In this document: one piece after another, positions 21,724 to 31,151 of the stretch | Position numbering within the stretch: the first letter of the stretch is position 1 | Layout of the letters: every line of letters starts with the position of its first letter | Assembly: GCA_958510825.1 (NCBI GenBank) | Contig: OY294049.1 | Coordinates: 23,326,945 to 23,390,944 of the forward strand | Origin: Brachypterus glaber | Taxonomy: Eukaryota; Arthropoda; Insecta; Coleoptera; Kateretidae | Direction of reading: 5' to 3' | Length of the DNA stretch: 64,000 bases | Position numbers and translations under genes: made by a program | The notes under the pieces: generated by a model | What the model was told of the DNA's origin: nothing | The model's database searches: none | Seen by the model: only the letters and a program-made list of their open reading frames with translations

Positions 21724-23304
21724 GTGTCCCCAAGTACTAGCTCAAAAATTAATACAGATAAAGATATTCCTGACTTAATTAGTTTTAACGACGACATTAA
21801 TCCCCATTTACTAAATTATATGGATGAATTTAACAAAACATTAGACCCAGACAAAAACTTACACTATGTCCATTATTGCGGAACCTGGCGACTTAACGTT
21901 AGAACGAAACGAAAACGTTGACTTCGAAATTCAAAACCAGGAAAATCTAGAAAATAACGAAATTGACTTAAATACAATTCACTCTAAGGAAGAAAATCCA
22001 ATAATTAACATTCCCATTGTCACTTGCCCCGTAAACTTCGGTAAAAATCAAATTATTTTTTCCCTTGTGGAATTTGCTCCTGCAGAACCTGCAATCGTTA
22101 ATTTGTATAAAACTAAACAAAGAATGTTTATACAAATTTCAAAAAACAACTTTGAACAACACTTTATTAAAATTATAAAGGAATATATTATTCCAAAAAT
22201 GAAATATTACGTTTATTTTGAAGATAATATATATGAAAAAGTAAGTTCTGTTTTAAAAAAATATTTTAAAAATTCTGAAATTAGTTTTATAAAATGTACA
22301 AAAATGTTAACGGACGTTTTGACAGACGACGAAATTCACATGACAATTAAGAACTACCATGAAGGTAAAACTAACCACAGAGGTCTTGACGAGACAGAAA
22401 CCAAAATTAAAGCCCAATACTATTGGCCAAATCAAAGAAGGTCAATACAAACTTTTATTAATAACTGCGAAATTTGTCAACTTACCAAATACGACAGGAA
22501 CCCCTTAAATATAAAATTTAATCTAACCCCCACTGCAATTAAACCCTTTGAAATTCTACATATAGATAGCATAACCTTAGATAAAACAAAATTTTTATCA
22601 ATTATCGACGCATTTTCAAAATATGCGCAAGTTTACAAGCTTAACTCGTCACAAAGTATAGAACTAGTTAATAGCTTAGTTAGATTTTTTACACATCATT
22701 CTATCCCTAAAGAAATTATTTCAGATAACGGAAGTGAATTTAATAGTGGCATGTTTAAAGAATTATTAGAACTACACAAAATTTCAGTACACTTTACATC
22801 CAGTCAAAACCCGAACTCTATGGTGGAGAGATTTCACTCAACAATAATAGAGCATATACGTTTATCTAATAACCGCGATGAATTTAAAAATGAATCAATC
22901 GAAAATAAAGTTAACTACGCCCTTCCACTAATTTAACGCCCTTTGAAATAATTTCAGGCCATATAACTACAAACACTCCTTTTAACCTAGAAATTGATAA
23001 ACAACTTTTAAATAATTACATTTCTAATCATAAAGAAAAAACTAAAATCATGTGTCAAAAAATTAACGAAAATTTACAGAAAAATAAAGAACATGTCATA
23101 TCAAAAGCTAACGTAAATAGGGAAGAACTTCCTGAAGTAATCCCACAAAAAGTTTTTGTAAAAAATAAACAAAAACAAAGCAAAACAAAAAATAAATACA
23201 AAGCAGAAAATACAGAGGAGGTAAATTAGAATCTCAAAACTGCAATCGATAAAGTTCACATTTCAAATGTTAAAGGCCAAAACATACAAATAACGAAAAA
23301 ATAA
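21724..23304 (+). pseudogene. gypsy integrase
   Basis: The main frame 21866-22936 has the N-terminal errantivirus integrase extension, the zinc domain (H165, H171, C201, C204), and the catalytic residues D234 (LHIDS), D287 (ISDNGSEF) and E321 (MVERFHS). A frameshift near 21870 separates it from the RNase H-linked frame and another near 22930 precedes the C-terminal part (TPFEIISGHITTNTPFNLE). That tail has an in-frame TAG at 23227-23229 and ends with three consecutive stops starting at 23302. All three catalytic residues are kept, but the gene is broken. Confidence 0.92.
23296..23302 (+). promoter_or_regulatory. possible -1 frameshift site between pol and the macrodomain
   Basis: Six A followed by T lie immediately before the triple stop that ends the pol frame. 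The macrodomain frame is exactly -1 relative to pol and is open from here on, without an ATG near its start. The heptamer does not match the strict X XXY YYZ consensus with a preceding A (it is G AAA AAA), so this is a proposal only. Confidence 0.35.
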
Positions 23305-23318
23305 TAATAGAAAATCCA

Positions 23319-23822
23319 GTGTACATTATACATAATGACATTTTTAAATGCGACCCAAGTTTCTCATTAGCCCATTGTGTTTCTCGCGATTTTAAAATGT
23401 CACAAGGAATTGCTTTACAATTTAAAAATAAATTTAAAAATGTAGATCACCTAAAATCCCAAAACAAACAAACTGGCGAAGTAGCTTTCCTTAAAGTAGA
23501 AAATAGATATATTTATTACTTGATCACAAAAGAAAAATTTAATGACAAACCTAGCTACGAAACCTTTAAATTAACGTTACAAAATTTAAAAGCCTTATGC
23601 TTGGAAAATAAAACAAAATCTATTGCTATGCCTAAAATCGGTTGTGGCCTAGATAAGTTAGATTGGAATACAGTCTTAAATTTAATAAAAGATGTATTCA
23701 AAGATTCAGGTATTTTAGTACATATTTTTATAAAAAACGAAAAAAGCTACAACCTTCGCAGTAAGAAAAAAAATAACCCCATGCTAGAAACGCAAAACCC
23801 CAATTCAGAAACTTTCATTTAA
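23319..23822 (+). CDS. TARG1/OARD1-like macrodomain ORF between pol and env
   Basis: A 167-residue frame that closely matches the small macrodomain protein TARG1 (OARD1), which removes ADP-ribose from acidic residues and from DNA ends and hydrolyses O-acetyl-ADP-ribose. Visible blocks: DIFKCDPSFSLAHCVSRD, MSQGIALQFKNKF, TGEVAFLK, RYIYYLITK, KPSYETF and MPKIGCGLDKLDW. K71 and D112 fall exactly at the positions of the TARG1 catalytic Lys84 and Asp125 (constant offset of 13). The C-terminal 25 or so residues are a basic extension (YNLRSKKK). There is no ATG at the start; the frame is open upstream into the pol stop region, in the -1 frame. It shares frame with env but ends in a TAA 21 bp before it. 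Base composition is like the flanking pol and env. A host-gene capture by the element is the simplest reading. Confidence 0.85.
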   Translation: MYIIHNDIFKCDPSFSLAHCVSRDFKMSQGIALQFKNKFKNVDHLKSQNKQTGEVAFLKVENRYIYYLITKEKFNDKPSYETFKLTLQNLKALCLENKTKSIAMPKIGCGLDKLDWNTVLNLIKDVFKDSGILVHIFIKNEKSYNLRSKKKNNPMLETQNPNSETFI

Positions 23823-23828
23823 ATTCAT

Positions 23829-23842
23829 TTATTTTTTTTTAG
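23829..23842 (+). promoter_or_regulatory. candidate splice acceptor for env mRNA
   Basis: A run of nine T followed by AG ends at 23842, directly before the env frame, which has no ATG at its start. Errantivirus env is made from a spliced RNA, so an upstream exon supplying the start codon and most of the signal peptide is expected. The donor was probably in the lost 5' part. Confidence 0.6.
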
Positions 23843-23843
23843 A

Positions 23844-25505
23844 TTGCTCTCATTCGGATATGGAGCAGAAATACGAAATATCACACACAACCTTGGTCTT
23901 TTACCCATTAATCTTGGTTTAGCTAAATTCCAAAGAACGGATCACACATTCGTTCACTATTATGGATTACAACCCTTATACGATAAGTACCATAGTTTAA
24001 ATTTAGAATTTAGAAATTTAGAATTAATAAGTACCAATAAAAGCCTTTACAATAAAGAGCTAGATAACTATAATAAAATTATTAGATATACGCAAAATGG
24101 AATTAAGGAAAAAATTAGTCATATTAACTTAAGTTTTGATAACAATTTGTCGAGGAAGAAAAGAGGATTATTTAACGGGATCGGCTCAGTAATTAAAACT
24201 TTAACAGGCAATTTAGACTCCAACGATGAGAAAAAATTTTACAAAATTATAAGTCATATTTATGAGGGTCAAAGCAATATTCAATACCAACTTCAATTAC
24301 AATATTCAATTAACCATAATATTATAAAAAACTTTAATAATACTTTAAAAGACATTCAGTTCAACGAAGACATTTTAAAGAAAAAGATTATCCAATTAAA
24401 TAACTTTTTAACCGAAAAGGTACAAAACCAAATTTTTGTCCTATTTACACAGGATCAAATCTTAATAATTTATAACTCAATTTTAAATATTTTAGAGGAC
24501 ATTGAAAACTCTATAACATTTTGTAAACTTAATACTTTGCATCCAAGTATTATAAAAACTGTTGACTTGTTTTCAGAAATTAAGAAAATTTCAGAACATT
24601 ACCGTAACCAACTTCCTTTTGAAGTTAAATACGAAAACATTTTAGATTTTGAATCAATTTTAAAAATTAACTGCCAAATAGAACCAACTAGAATTACATA
24701 TTTTTTGTCTATCCCAATCAATTATGAAGAAAATTTTGAACTTTTTCACCTAATCCCCATCCCAACAATGTTTAAATCGGAATTTGTCAAAGTAATTCCA
24801 AACACTCGTTATCTATTAAAATCCAGTAAAAATAAATTTATTCCCCTAACCGACTTATGTACACGAAAAGGAAAGATCTTTCAATGTGCAAGTCAGCTGC
24901 AGTCAAACCAAGAGATAAGCTGTGAAAAACAGGTTATTCTGGAAGAAAATTCTCAAAAATGCTACTATACTCAACTTTCTATACCACAAAACCACATCGA
25001 AATAATACCCGAAATAAATCAGTACTTAGGAGTTTTTCCAATCGACGAAACCCTTCACATACAATGTAACGATGGATCTGAAACGAAAACCCTATCCGGA
25101 ATTTATCTCCTAAAAGAAGATAACTGCCAAATTTTCTTTAAGAAAAATCAATTACATTTTATGGAAAAAACTGTTGGACGCCCCACACTGGTCAGTAATC
25201 TGAAACTCAACATTCAAGAAACCCAAATTCAAGATTTTAAAATAAACTTAAAAACACTCAGACTTCCCGAAATTCCAGAAAATACCATCATCCCGATAGA
25301 AAAATTTAAAATAACTGAACATTACACCTTAACTATAATAACATATTTTATCATTGGAACCATCTTCATAGCATTCTCAATCCGCTGGTACAACAAGCAT
25401 CTGTGTAAAAAACCACAATCAACCGAAAACCATATTGATGGTCAAGAACTTCAACAACTCCAGGAAGGAAGACAACTCAACCTACCGGGGGATGCCTCAT
25501 TCTAG
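23844..25505 (+). CDS. errantivirus-like envelope (F-type) protein
   Basis: An uninterrupted 553-codon frame with the layout of insect errantivirus Env and baculovirus F-type fusion proteins. The surface part is about 107 residues, ending in a furin-type site RKKR (104-107) followed by a glycine-rich fusion-peptide-like stretch (GLFNGIGS). A membrane span lies at about 495-513 and is followed by a 40-residue tail. The first codon is TTG after the acceptor, not ATG, and no signal peptide is seen, consistent with an upstream exon. No break is visible although pol of the same element is degraded. Confidence 0.88.
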   Translation: MLSFGYGAEIRNITHNLGLLPINLGLAKFQRTDHTFVHYYGLQPLYDKYHSLNLEFRNLELISTNKSLYNKELDNYNKIIRYTQNGIKEKISHINLSFDNNLSRKKRGLFNGIGSVIKTLTGNLDSNDEKKFYKIISHIYEGQSNIQYQLQLQYSINHNIIKNFNNTLKDIQFNEDILKKKIIQLNNFLTEKVQNQIFVLFTQDQILIIYNSILNILEDIENSITFCKLNTLHPSIIKTVDLFSEIKKISEHYRNQLPFEVKYENILDFESILKINCQIEPTRITYFLSIPINYEENFELFHLIPIPTMFKSEFVKVIPNTRYLLKSSKNKFIPLTDLCTRKGKIFQCASQLQSNQEISCEKQVILEENSQKCYYTQLSIPQNHIEIIPEINQYLGVFPIDETLHIQCNDGSETKTLSGIYLLKEDNCQIFFKKNQLHFMEKTVGRPTLVSNLKLNIQETQIQDFKINLKTLRLPEIPENTIIPIEKFKITEHYTLTIITYFIIGTIFIAFSIRWYNKHLCKKPQSTENHIDGQELQQLQEGRQLNLPGDASF

Positions 25506-25514
25506 AAGGGGAGG
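25504..25514 (+). other. polypurine tract of the errantivirus-like element
   Basis: The purine-rich AGAAGGGGAGG directly precedes AGTTAC, the typical start of an errantivirus LTR. It overlaps the end of env. Confidence 0.65.
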
Positions 25515-25709
25515 AGTTACATGACCGTCCGGTCATTACCCTTATTTGCATAGGTGCATTTCCCATAGTAATTAGATATTAGTTTATATTATATTTTTTT
25601 TAATTATCATAGTCAGCATTTTACATTGTCAGCATTTAATTATTATTCATTTTTATTTTAACTTAATAAATCAGTCTTGAGTAGAAATCCAAACGAAGAA
25701 CACTTTACT
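25515..25709 (+). repeat. probable 3' LTR of the errantivirus-like element
   Basis: Starts AGTTACATGACC after the polypurine tract. It holds AATAAA at 25665-25670, followed at once by TCAGTC, an initiator-like motif of the kind used in errantivirus LTRs. The proposed end at ACT (25709) is a guess from the AGT/ACT rule; no 5' LTR exists here to confirm the length. Confidence 0.5.
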
Positions 25710-25777
25710 AAAACTCTGTCAATCCTTAAATTTAGAATAAAGTTTTTAAAAAGGCTATTACGAGAATCAGGAAGATA

Positions 25778-25815
<38 letters not shown>

Positions 25816-26551
25816 GTCTCCTATTTTGTGTTTATAATTTGAAAATTCAATTTAACTTCTGAAAAATGTCATATCCTGTGTATTAAATTTACGCCTGATG
25901 TTTAATAAAATGTAGGAACTAGGGTATTTAAAATAAATGCAAAGTCTGAAGGAAAAAAGAGCAAAAAATGATTGCTTAAAATTGAGATTCCGCTAAAAAA
26001 GTGTGCCCATATAACATCAAAGGCACATTTAAATTAGGTAAAGCCGTAAAAGTTAATCTAGTAGGAAAGTATAATTAAGACTACAAACCAATATAACTTT
26101 TGATATCTTCGGTTCTGATTTTCAAGCGGTGTTCTAAGTATAAAGTTTATTATAAAAATTAAATACACTGCAGTATATAGGGAGTTTGTTATGATTCGTA
26201 CAGTTTTTACAAATTTAGTTGTAAAATCTTTTAAATATTTTTAATTCTATGTTTCCAACAATCAAACTAATAAACTGTTTTATAAAACTTCAAATTGGTA
26301 GGGAAAACCTTTTAAAATACAACTTATCATGTTTACCGCCACAGAAAAAAATCTTTAGAAAATATTTTTACTTCACATTTTGTAGTTTGACGGGTCATAC
26401 CCAGAAAACCAAAATAGCTCGAAACTAGTGCAATAAATGCGACCTATTTTTATGGCCTAGAAACATCCTTAAAATGTCCCCAAATGCACACAACTAGCCC
26501 TAATAATATAGCTCGCATTTTTATTTCTAATTTTTGATCCATCCAAACCTG

Positions 26552-26701
26552 AAATAGCATGCTATTTTCGACATATTATATAATAAATTGAAAATATCGA
26601 CCTAAAATAGCTCCTGAATAGCATGTTATTTTTAATCCAAATAAGGTTTAAAATAGCATGCTATTTATGAACTAAATTAGTTCAAAAATATCATGCTATT
26701 T
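26552..26701. repeat. four spaced copies of a 16-bp palindrome
   Basis: AAATAGCATGCTATTT is perfect at 26552-26567 and 26651-26666, with one-mismatch versions at 26617-26631 and 26686-26701. The copies are 34-65 bp apart with dissimilar spacers. Confidence 0.8.
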
Positions 26702-27230
26702 TCTACCTAATTTAGCAGTATATTTTTGATCTATATTTTTGATAGAAATAAAACAGGTGATATACGTAAAAAAGCTTATTATTTATAAACAGGATGATCA
26801 GAATAGGTACAATATATTTGTTTGTGGTTAGGACTTGTATCACAACACACTTTAGATAATTTTTGTTGAAAATTAAAATTTTCACATCCATCTTCTTCCT
26901 CACTCAATTTTCAATATATTTTTAACTCTTATTTTCACTATTATTCACTATTTCACTACTTCTGCTTTCACCACAGCAGTTTTCTTGTACCACTCCTGAA
27001 AAATTGTTAAAAATCATTAAAAAAAAGAGGGAAGGGTTTGGGGGGTTGTAGCCCGTCAGTGCGCCACTTGTTGCAGAATATAGGCAAAATGTGAACTTCC
27101 TGAATGCAAAATTTAATATTCAGCAAAATCTGCAAAAGTTAAATGAATTTTAAGAATAGATATGGATTAAGAAGCTTAAAATCTATAAGCAAACCTATTT
27201 TTATTAGGTCAATCCTGGACCGTCAAGGAT

Positions 27231-27383
27231 AAATCTCTGCTCATTGGCAAAAGCGTTAAATTTAAGACGATGTTGCAAAAAATCATCTAAAGATTTATTT
27301 GTTTTCCAGAGAATACATAAAATATAAATTTTTAAAATATAAATCACTGCTCTTTGGTAAAAGTGTTAAGTTTAAGACGATGC
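27231..27383. repeat. diverged direct repeat, 111-bp period
   Basis: A 42-bp block starting AAATCTCTGCTCATTGG at 27231 recurs as AAATCACTGCTCTTTGG at 27342. Both are followed by TTAAGACGATG. Confidence 0.75.
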
Positions 27384-27511
27384 ATAGCGATGTTGCAAGA
27401 AAACCATATGGTTTGGACTTTTGGACTAAATATTGTGAGATATTTTACGATTTTTTTATCTTTGTAGAGAATACTTATAAAAATGTAACCCAAATAGTAT
27501 ATTCTATAACT

Positions 27512-27612
27512 AGTATGAAATAGACAATATTCCGCGCGAGCGGAAAGTTTGTCATACGAGCCGGCAGGCGAGTATGATGGTCCCGCGAGCGCGGAATGAC
27601 TATTTCATACGT
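27512..27612. repeat. GC-rich imperfect palindrome
   Basis: The outer arms GTATGAAATAG and CTATTTCATAC enclose TTCCGCGC / GCGCGGAA and an inner TCATAC / GTATGA pair. The centre is rich in CGAG/GCGG units, in sharp contrast to the AT-rich flanks. It resembles in design the foldback at 42959-43158. Confidence 0.75.
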
Positions 27613-28118
27613 GTTGTAGACTATACTTTTTCTTCGACTGCAAATATGAAACACTGTATGGCTTTAAACTGTGGACAAGGTTAAAAACAATGTTTCTTGT
27701 GACTCGACATTGTAAATGCAACAAAACACATATTTTTAAATAAAGCAATTAATGGTATTTAATAATTTTATCAAATCAGTACTTAAAAAATATTATTATT
27801 TAATTTTAGCACATATTTACAAATTATAATGCAAAAATTAAAGGTTATGTCAGATTATTGTGACAGATATCAGGTTTAAATATTTAACAATAGATGGAGT
27901 AGTTTTAATTTTTTGAACTAAATTGATTAAAAATTGGTCAAATATTAAGAAAAACCAATAAACTTTAATAATTACATTACATGTTTACATGTTTGTTTAA
28001 CCTCGTACTATTCTACTTAATTAAGCATCCCCTAAGTCCAGGACTTGTGTGGGCTAGTAGTAGAGGGAACCACCGGCTTATACTGACTTTCGAACCAGTG
28101 TCTAGGGAGTGTCCGTTT

Positions 28119-28119
28119 C

Positions 28120-28185
<66 letters not shown>
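28119..28185. repeat. (AAT)n microsatellite / non-LTR tail
   Basis: About 22 trinucleotide units. On the minus strand it follows AATAAA and is the 3' tail of the non-LTR element at 28.2-30.9 kb. On the plus strand it follows a possible 3' UTR (28021-28118). Confidence 0.85.
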
Positions 28186-28398
28186 TTATTCATTCCAATA
28201 TATCATGTACATGATATAGGACAAGTCAACGTGTAGGTATACATAAATAATTAAATACATGTAATATAAAACTTAGCTAATTAAAACATATAATAAAGGT
28301 ATGTAACAGTTAAAAACGATATGCTAAAAATTCATCAATCGAATAAAATGCATTTGAAATCAAAACATCTTTGATTGATTTAACATACAAAGAATATT

Positions 28399-28905
28399 TT
28401 AAATTTTTAATTCTGTGAGGCACTTTATGTATAATATAGCACCATAATAAAAAGGATTCTGTTTAGACATCTGCAGATTATGTCTGGGGAGTAGAATATT
28501 CTCAGCATTACGGGTATTATAATTATGATTATTCTTAAATAAGTCAAAGGCATTTAAATTTGATCTCACAAACTTTAAAATTTCAAAGATATAAAGCGAG
28601 GTAAATGTTAAGAGGTTTTCATTAATAAAAGTGTTTCTGCAGGAATCGCGATACTTTAGTCCGTACATATTACGTATTGCTCTTTTCTGTATAACAAATA
28701 CTCGATTTGCTTCGGTAGAATTACCCCACAAAATTAAACCATAACGCACTATAGACAAAAAGTTAGACATATAAAAAACACGTACAACATTCTTGTTGCA
28801 AATTTGACTAAGACGTTTTAAAGCAAAACAATTACTAGAGCATTTTTTGCATACATAGTCAACATGTTCTTTCCAATTTAAGGACATGTCAACATGTATC
28901 CCCAA
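28399..28905 (-). pseudogene. non-LTR ORF2 C-terminal region
   Basis: A 168-residue frame with the post-RT pattern found in Jockey/CR1-like elements: LGIHVDMSLNWKEHV (thumb), then RYGLILWGNS and VIQKRAIRNMYGLKYRDSCR. It is separated from RT (29879-28944) by a frameshift near 28925. Confidence 0.85.
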
Positions 28906-28943
28906 GACTTTAGTGGATGTAACCTGATGAATGCTTTTGTTGT

Positions 28944-29879
28944 TTAATTTAATAAGATTGCTTTCCTTGCAAGCTCTCTATCGCAGTTAGATGAAACTAA
29001 TGTAAAGTCATCAGCAAAGGCACACCAAAATATTTCCAAAACTAAGTCAATATCATTACAGTACAACAAAAATAAAAGTGGGCCCAATACACTGCCTTGA
29101 GGAACGCCTATTTCAATATCAAGCTCTTCCGATAAAACTCCAAAAAAATCAACTATCTGTTTCCTATTTTTCAGATAATCTCTCAAAATTTCCAGACACT
29201 TTCCGCGCAGACCATAAAATTCCAGCTTTTGCAGTAGAATCTCATGGTCTACGCAGTCAAAAGCTTTGGACAAATCAATAAATAGCGCGATTACCCTATT
29301 TTTAATATCAACGTTATCATAATTATAATGTATCAGTTCACACAGAGCAGTAATAGTGGATTTACCTTGTCTGAAGCCATGCTGGCGTTTACTAAGTATG
29401 TTGTTGATATTCAAAAAGTTTATTATTCTTTTAAATAAAACCCTCTCTATAATTTTTGAAAAGGCAGACAAAAGAGATATAGGCCTGTAATTACCTAACA
29501 CTTTAGGGTCACCTTTTTTATATAAACAAATTACTTTTGAGATTTTTAGTAGACTAGGGAAACATCCGTCAATTAAACACAAATTTATTAAAAAGGAAAG
29601 AGGTTTTACTAATTGTTTTGAAGACTTTTTTATGATAGAAACAGGAAAATTGTCAAGGCCACAAGAGTTAGAATTTTTTAAGTTTTTAATAATCTCATGA
29701 AGTTCGTCTTCAGTAACGGCATCTAAAAAAATTGTATTTGATATCCGTTTTTTATGTGAATTCACGTTATTTGAAGAACTGGAGTTATTTTTTAAATTGT
29801 TTGCAATATTTTTTGGAAGATTTATAAAATAAGTGTTAAACTCATTAGCAATTTTGACTTTTGTCGCTAGTTTCTTCAT
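28944..29879 (-). pseudogene. non-LTR reverse transcriptase
   Basis: A 311-residue frame with the RT motifs in order: SCGLDNFPVSIIKK, YRPISLLSAFSKIIER, FRQGKSTITAL, LFIDLSKAFDCVDHEIL (first Asp), IGVPQGSVLGPLLFLLY and FADDFTL (catalytic box FADD). The start is shifted out of frame from the endonuclease-linker frame near 29870. Motifs are intact but the ORF is not continuous. Confidence 0.92.
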
Positions 29880-30708
29880 TATTTACTACAAAAGTCTCCG
29901 GTTTTGGTGTGTTTTTTGTATTGTTTTGGGATTTAATCAATTTCCACACAGTTTTTGTTTTATTTTGAGAATTTAAAATTTTTGAATCTATGTCAGTTCT
30001 TTTCGCCGCACGGATAACTTTCTGATAAATAGATTTATATTGTTTATAAAAGTCATTAGATACCCTACCAATTTTTTTAAGTTCAAATAATTTTTTTAAG
30101 GTTTGTGAAGAACATTTAATGCCAGAAGTAATCCAGCTCTTTGTTGAATAATTTTTAGGTTTATTAGAAATGACGGGAAAACATTGTTCAAAATAATTAT
30201 TTAAGGTACTTATAAAATTTTCAAATTTGACATTGGCAGATAGATCACAATTTATTACATTTTGCCAGGTTTCACAACTTAGTTTATTTAAAAAAAGTTT
30301 TATATTTTTATTAGAAAAAGATCTACCAGAGAAAGATACATTTTGCTTAAAATCTAAATTAAAACAAATTTTTTGAGAAGAATGATCTGACAGTCCGTTT
30401 TGGTTAATATCCTTTTTGGTTATATAATCATTAAAATTAGTAAATATATAGTCTATACAGCTAGACTTTTGATTTTGTTTTCCTAATCTAGTAATATCTT
30501 TAAATACAGAATGTTTATTATATGAATTGGTTATATCTAGAAGCCTAATTTTCCTGTCTATTTCAATTTTTTCGTTTGAGCACAAATCTATATTTAAGTC
30601 ACCGCAAAGTATTAACTTATCAAATTTCATTTTACAAATTAAAAAGAGTGCTTCATCCAATTTCGAATAAAATGTTCTGAATATCACCATCTGTGGAGCG
30701 GTAAACAC
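29845..30708 (-). pseudogene. non-LTR endonuclease (C-terminal half) and linker
   Basis: The frame carries ILCGDLNIDL, SSCIDYIFTNF and GLSDHSSQ, the last three conserved blocks of the APE-type endonuclease, then a Lys/Asn-rich linker before RT. The N-terminal catalytic blocks are missing; upstream minus-strand sequence to about 30890 is endonuclease-like in other frames. Confidence 0.88.
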
Positions 30709-31045
30709 ATAGCATACAAACAGTTTGATTTTTTAAGTTTATCTTACAAGCAGCACATTCGAAATTTAGTTCAGTGCTTAAATTAACAATATGTTCTAGA
30801 TTTGTAACATCAGTATGACCAGACTTAGCAAAAATAGATACGCCTCCGTGAATCTTTCTTTGTCTACTATAATAACTTTATGTAGTTTTAACCCAAAACT
30901 TTAAATTGCATTAAATTATTCAATGTTTCAAAATATATATATTTTTGCTAATTTTGCTACAGTTTTCTTTACTTTTATAAACAAGAGATGGCACTACATG
31001 TGCTCATTCTAACACAAAAAGTGTGTGTATTTGCTTACATTCTAA

Positions 31046-31151
31046 AGGGAACTGTAGAGATTTTATATTTTGGCTACCCACCCTAACACACCCCCTATTA
31101 GGGGGGGTAGCCAAAATATGAAATCTCTATAATCTATAATAACGCGAGAAC
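31046..31151. repeat. left arm of an old inverted repeat, itself a hairpin
   Basis: Two GAGATTT-to-GGCTACCC blocks (31049-31078 and 31105-31135) pair with each other around an (ACACCCCCTATTAGGGG) centre. The right part through GCGAGAAC (31151) is the reverse complement of 36031-36096. The arm is interrupted at 31152 by a non-LTR insertion and resumes at about 32421. Confidence 0.75.

Larger units (their letters stand above)
20096..25709 (+). mobile_element. errantivirus-like Ty3/gypsy element, 5'-truncated, with macrodomain and env
   Basis: The order is RT-RNase H, integrase, TARG1-like macrodomain ORF, envelope, polypurine tract, short LTR. Gag, protease, 5' LTR and PBS are missing. Pol has at least four breaks, while the macrodomain and env frames are open. 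The env with a furin-type site and the AGTTAC LTR start place it with the errantiviruses (gypsy/17.6/ZAM group). Confidence 0.88.
25710..28118. other. non-coding stretch with several small repeats
   Basis: A (TA)n run lies at 25781-25809. The palindrome cluster at 26.6 kb, the 27.2-kb direct repeat and the GC-rich palindrome at 27.5 kb are listed separately. 28021-28118 is less AT-rich and leads into (AAT)n; it may be the 3' UTR of a plus-strand non-LTR element. No gene is seen. Confidence 0.55.
28186..30890 (-). mobile_element. non-LTR retrotransposon 1 (APE-type endonuclease)
   Basis: On the minus strand: the endonuclease C-terminal half, linker, RT and C-terminal region, then 3' UTR, AATAAA and a trinucleotide tail. 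The 5' end, with ORF1 and the endonuclease start, is missing; readable similarity fades near 30890. It has two frameshifts in ORF2. Jockey/CR1-like by motifs; the clade is not certain. Confidence 0.85.

Noticed and set aside
23319..23822. Macrodomain ORF as an unrelated host OARD1 pseudogene
   Set aside because: It lies precisely between integrase and env, in -1 phase to pol and in phase with env, is open throughout, and keeps both catalytic residues; a chance processed copy would normally show a poly(A) tail and decay. This remains possible and is listed as a refuting outcome.
23844..25505. Env as evidence for an independent integrated insect virus
   Set aside because: It is contiguous with gypsy-type pol and followed by a gypsy-type polypurine tract and LTR, so it belongs to an errantivirus-like retrotransposon.
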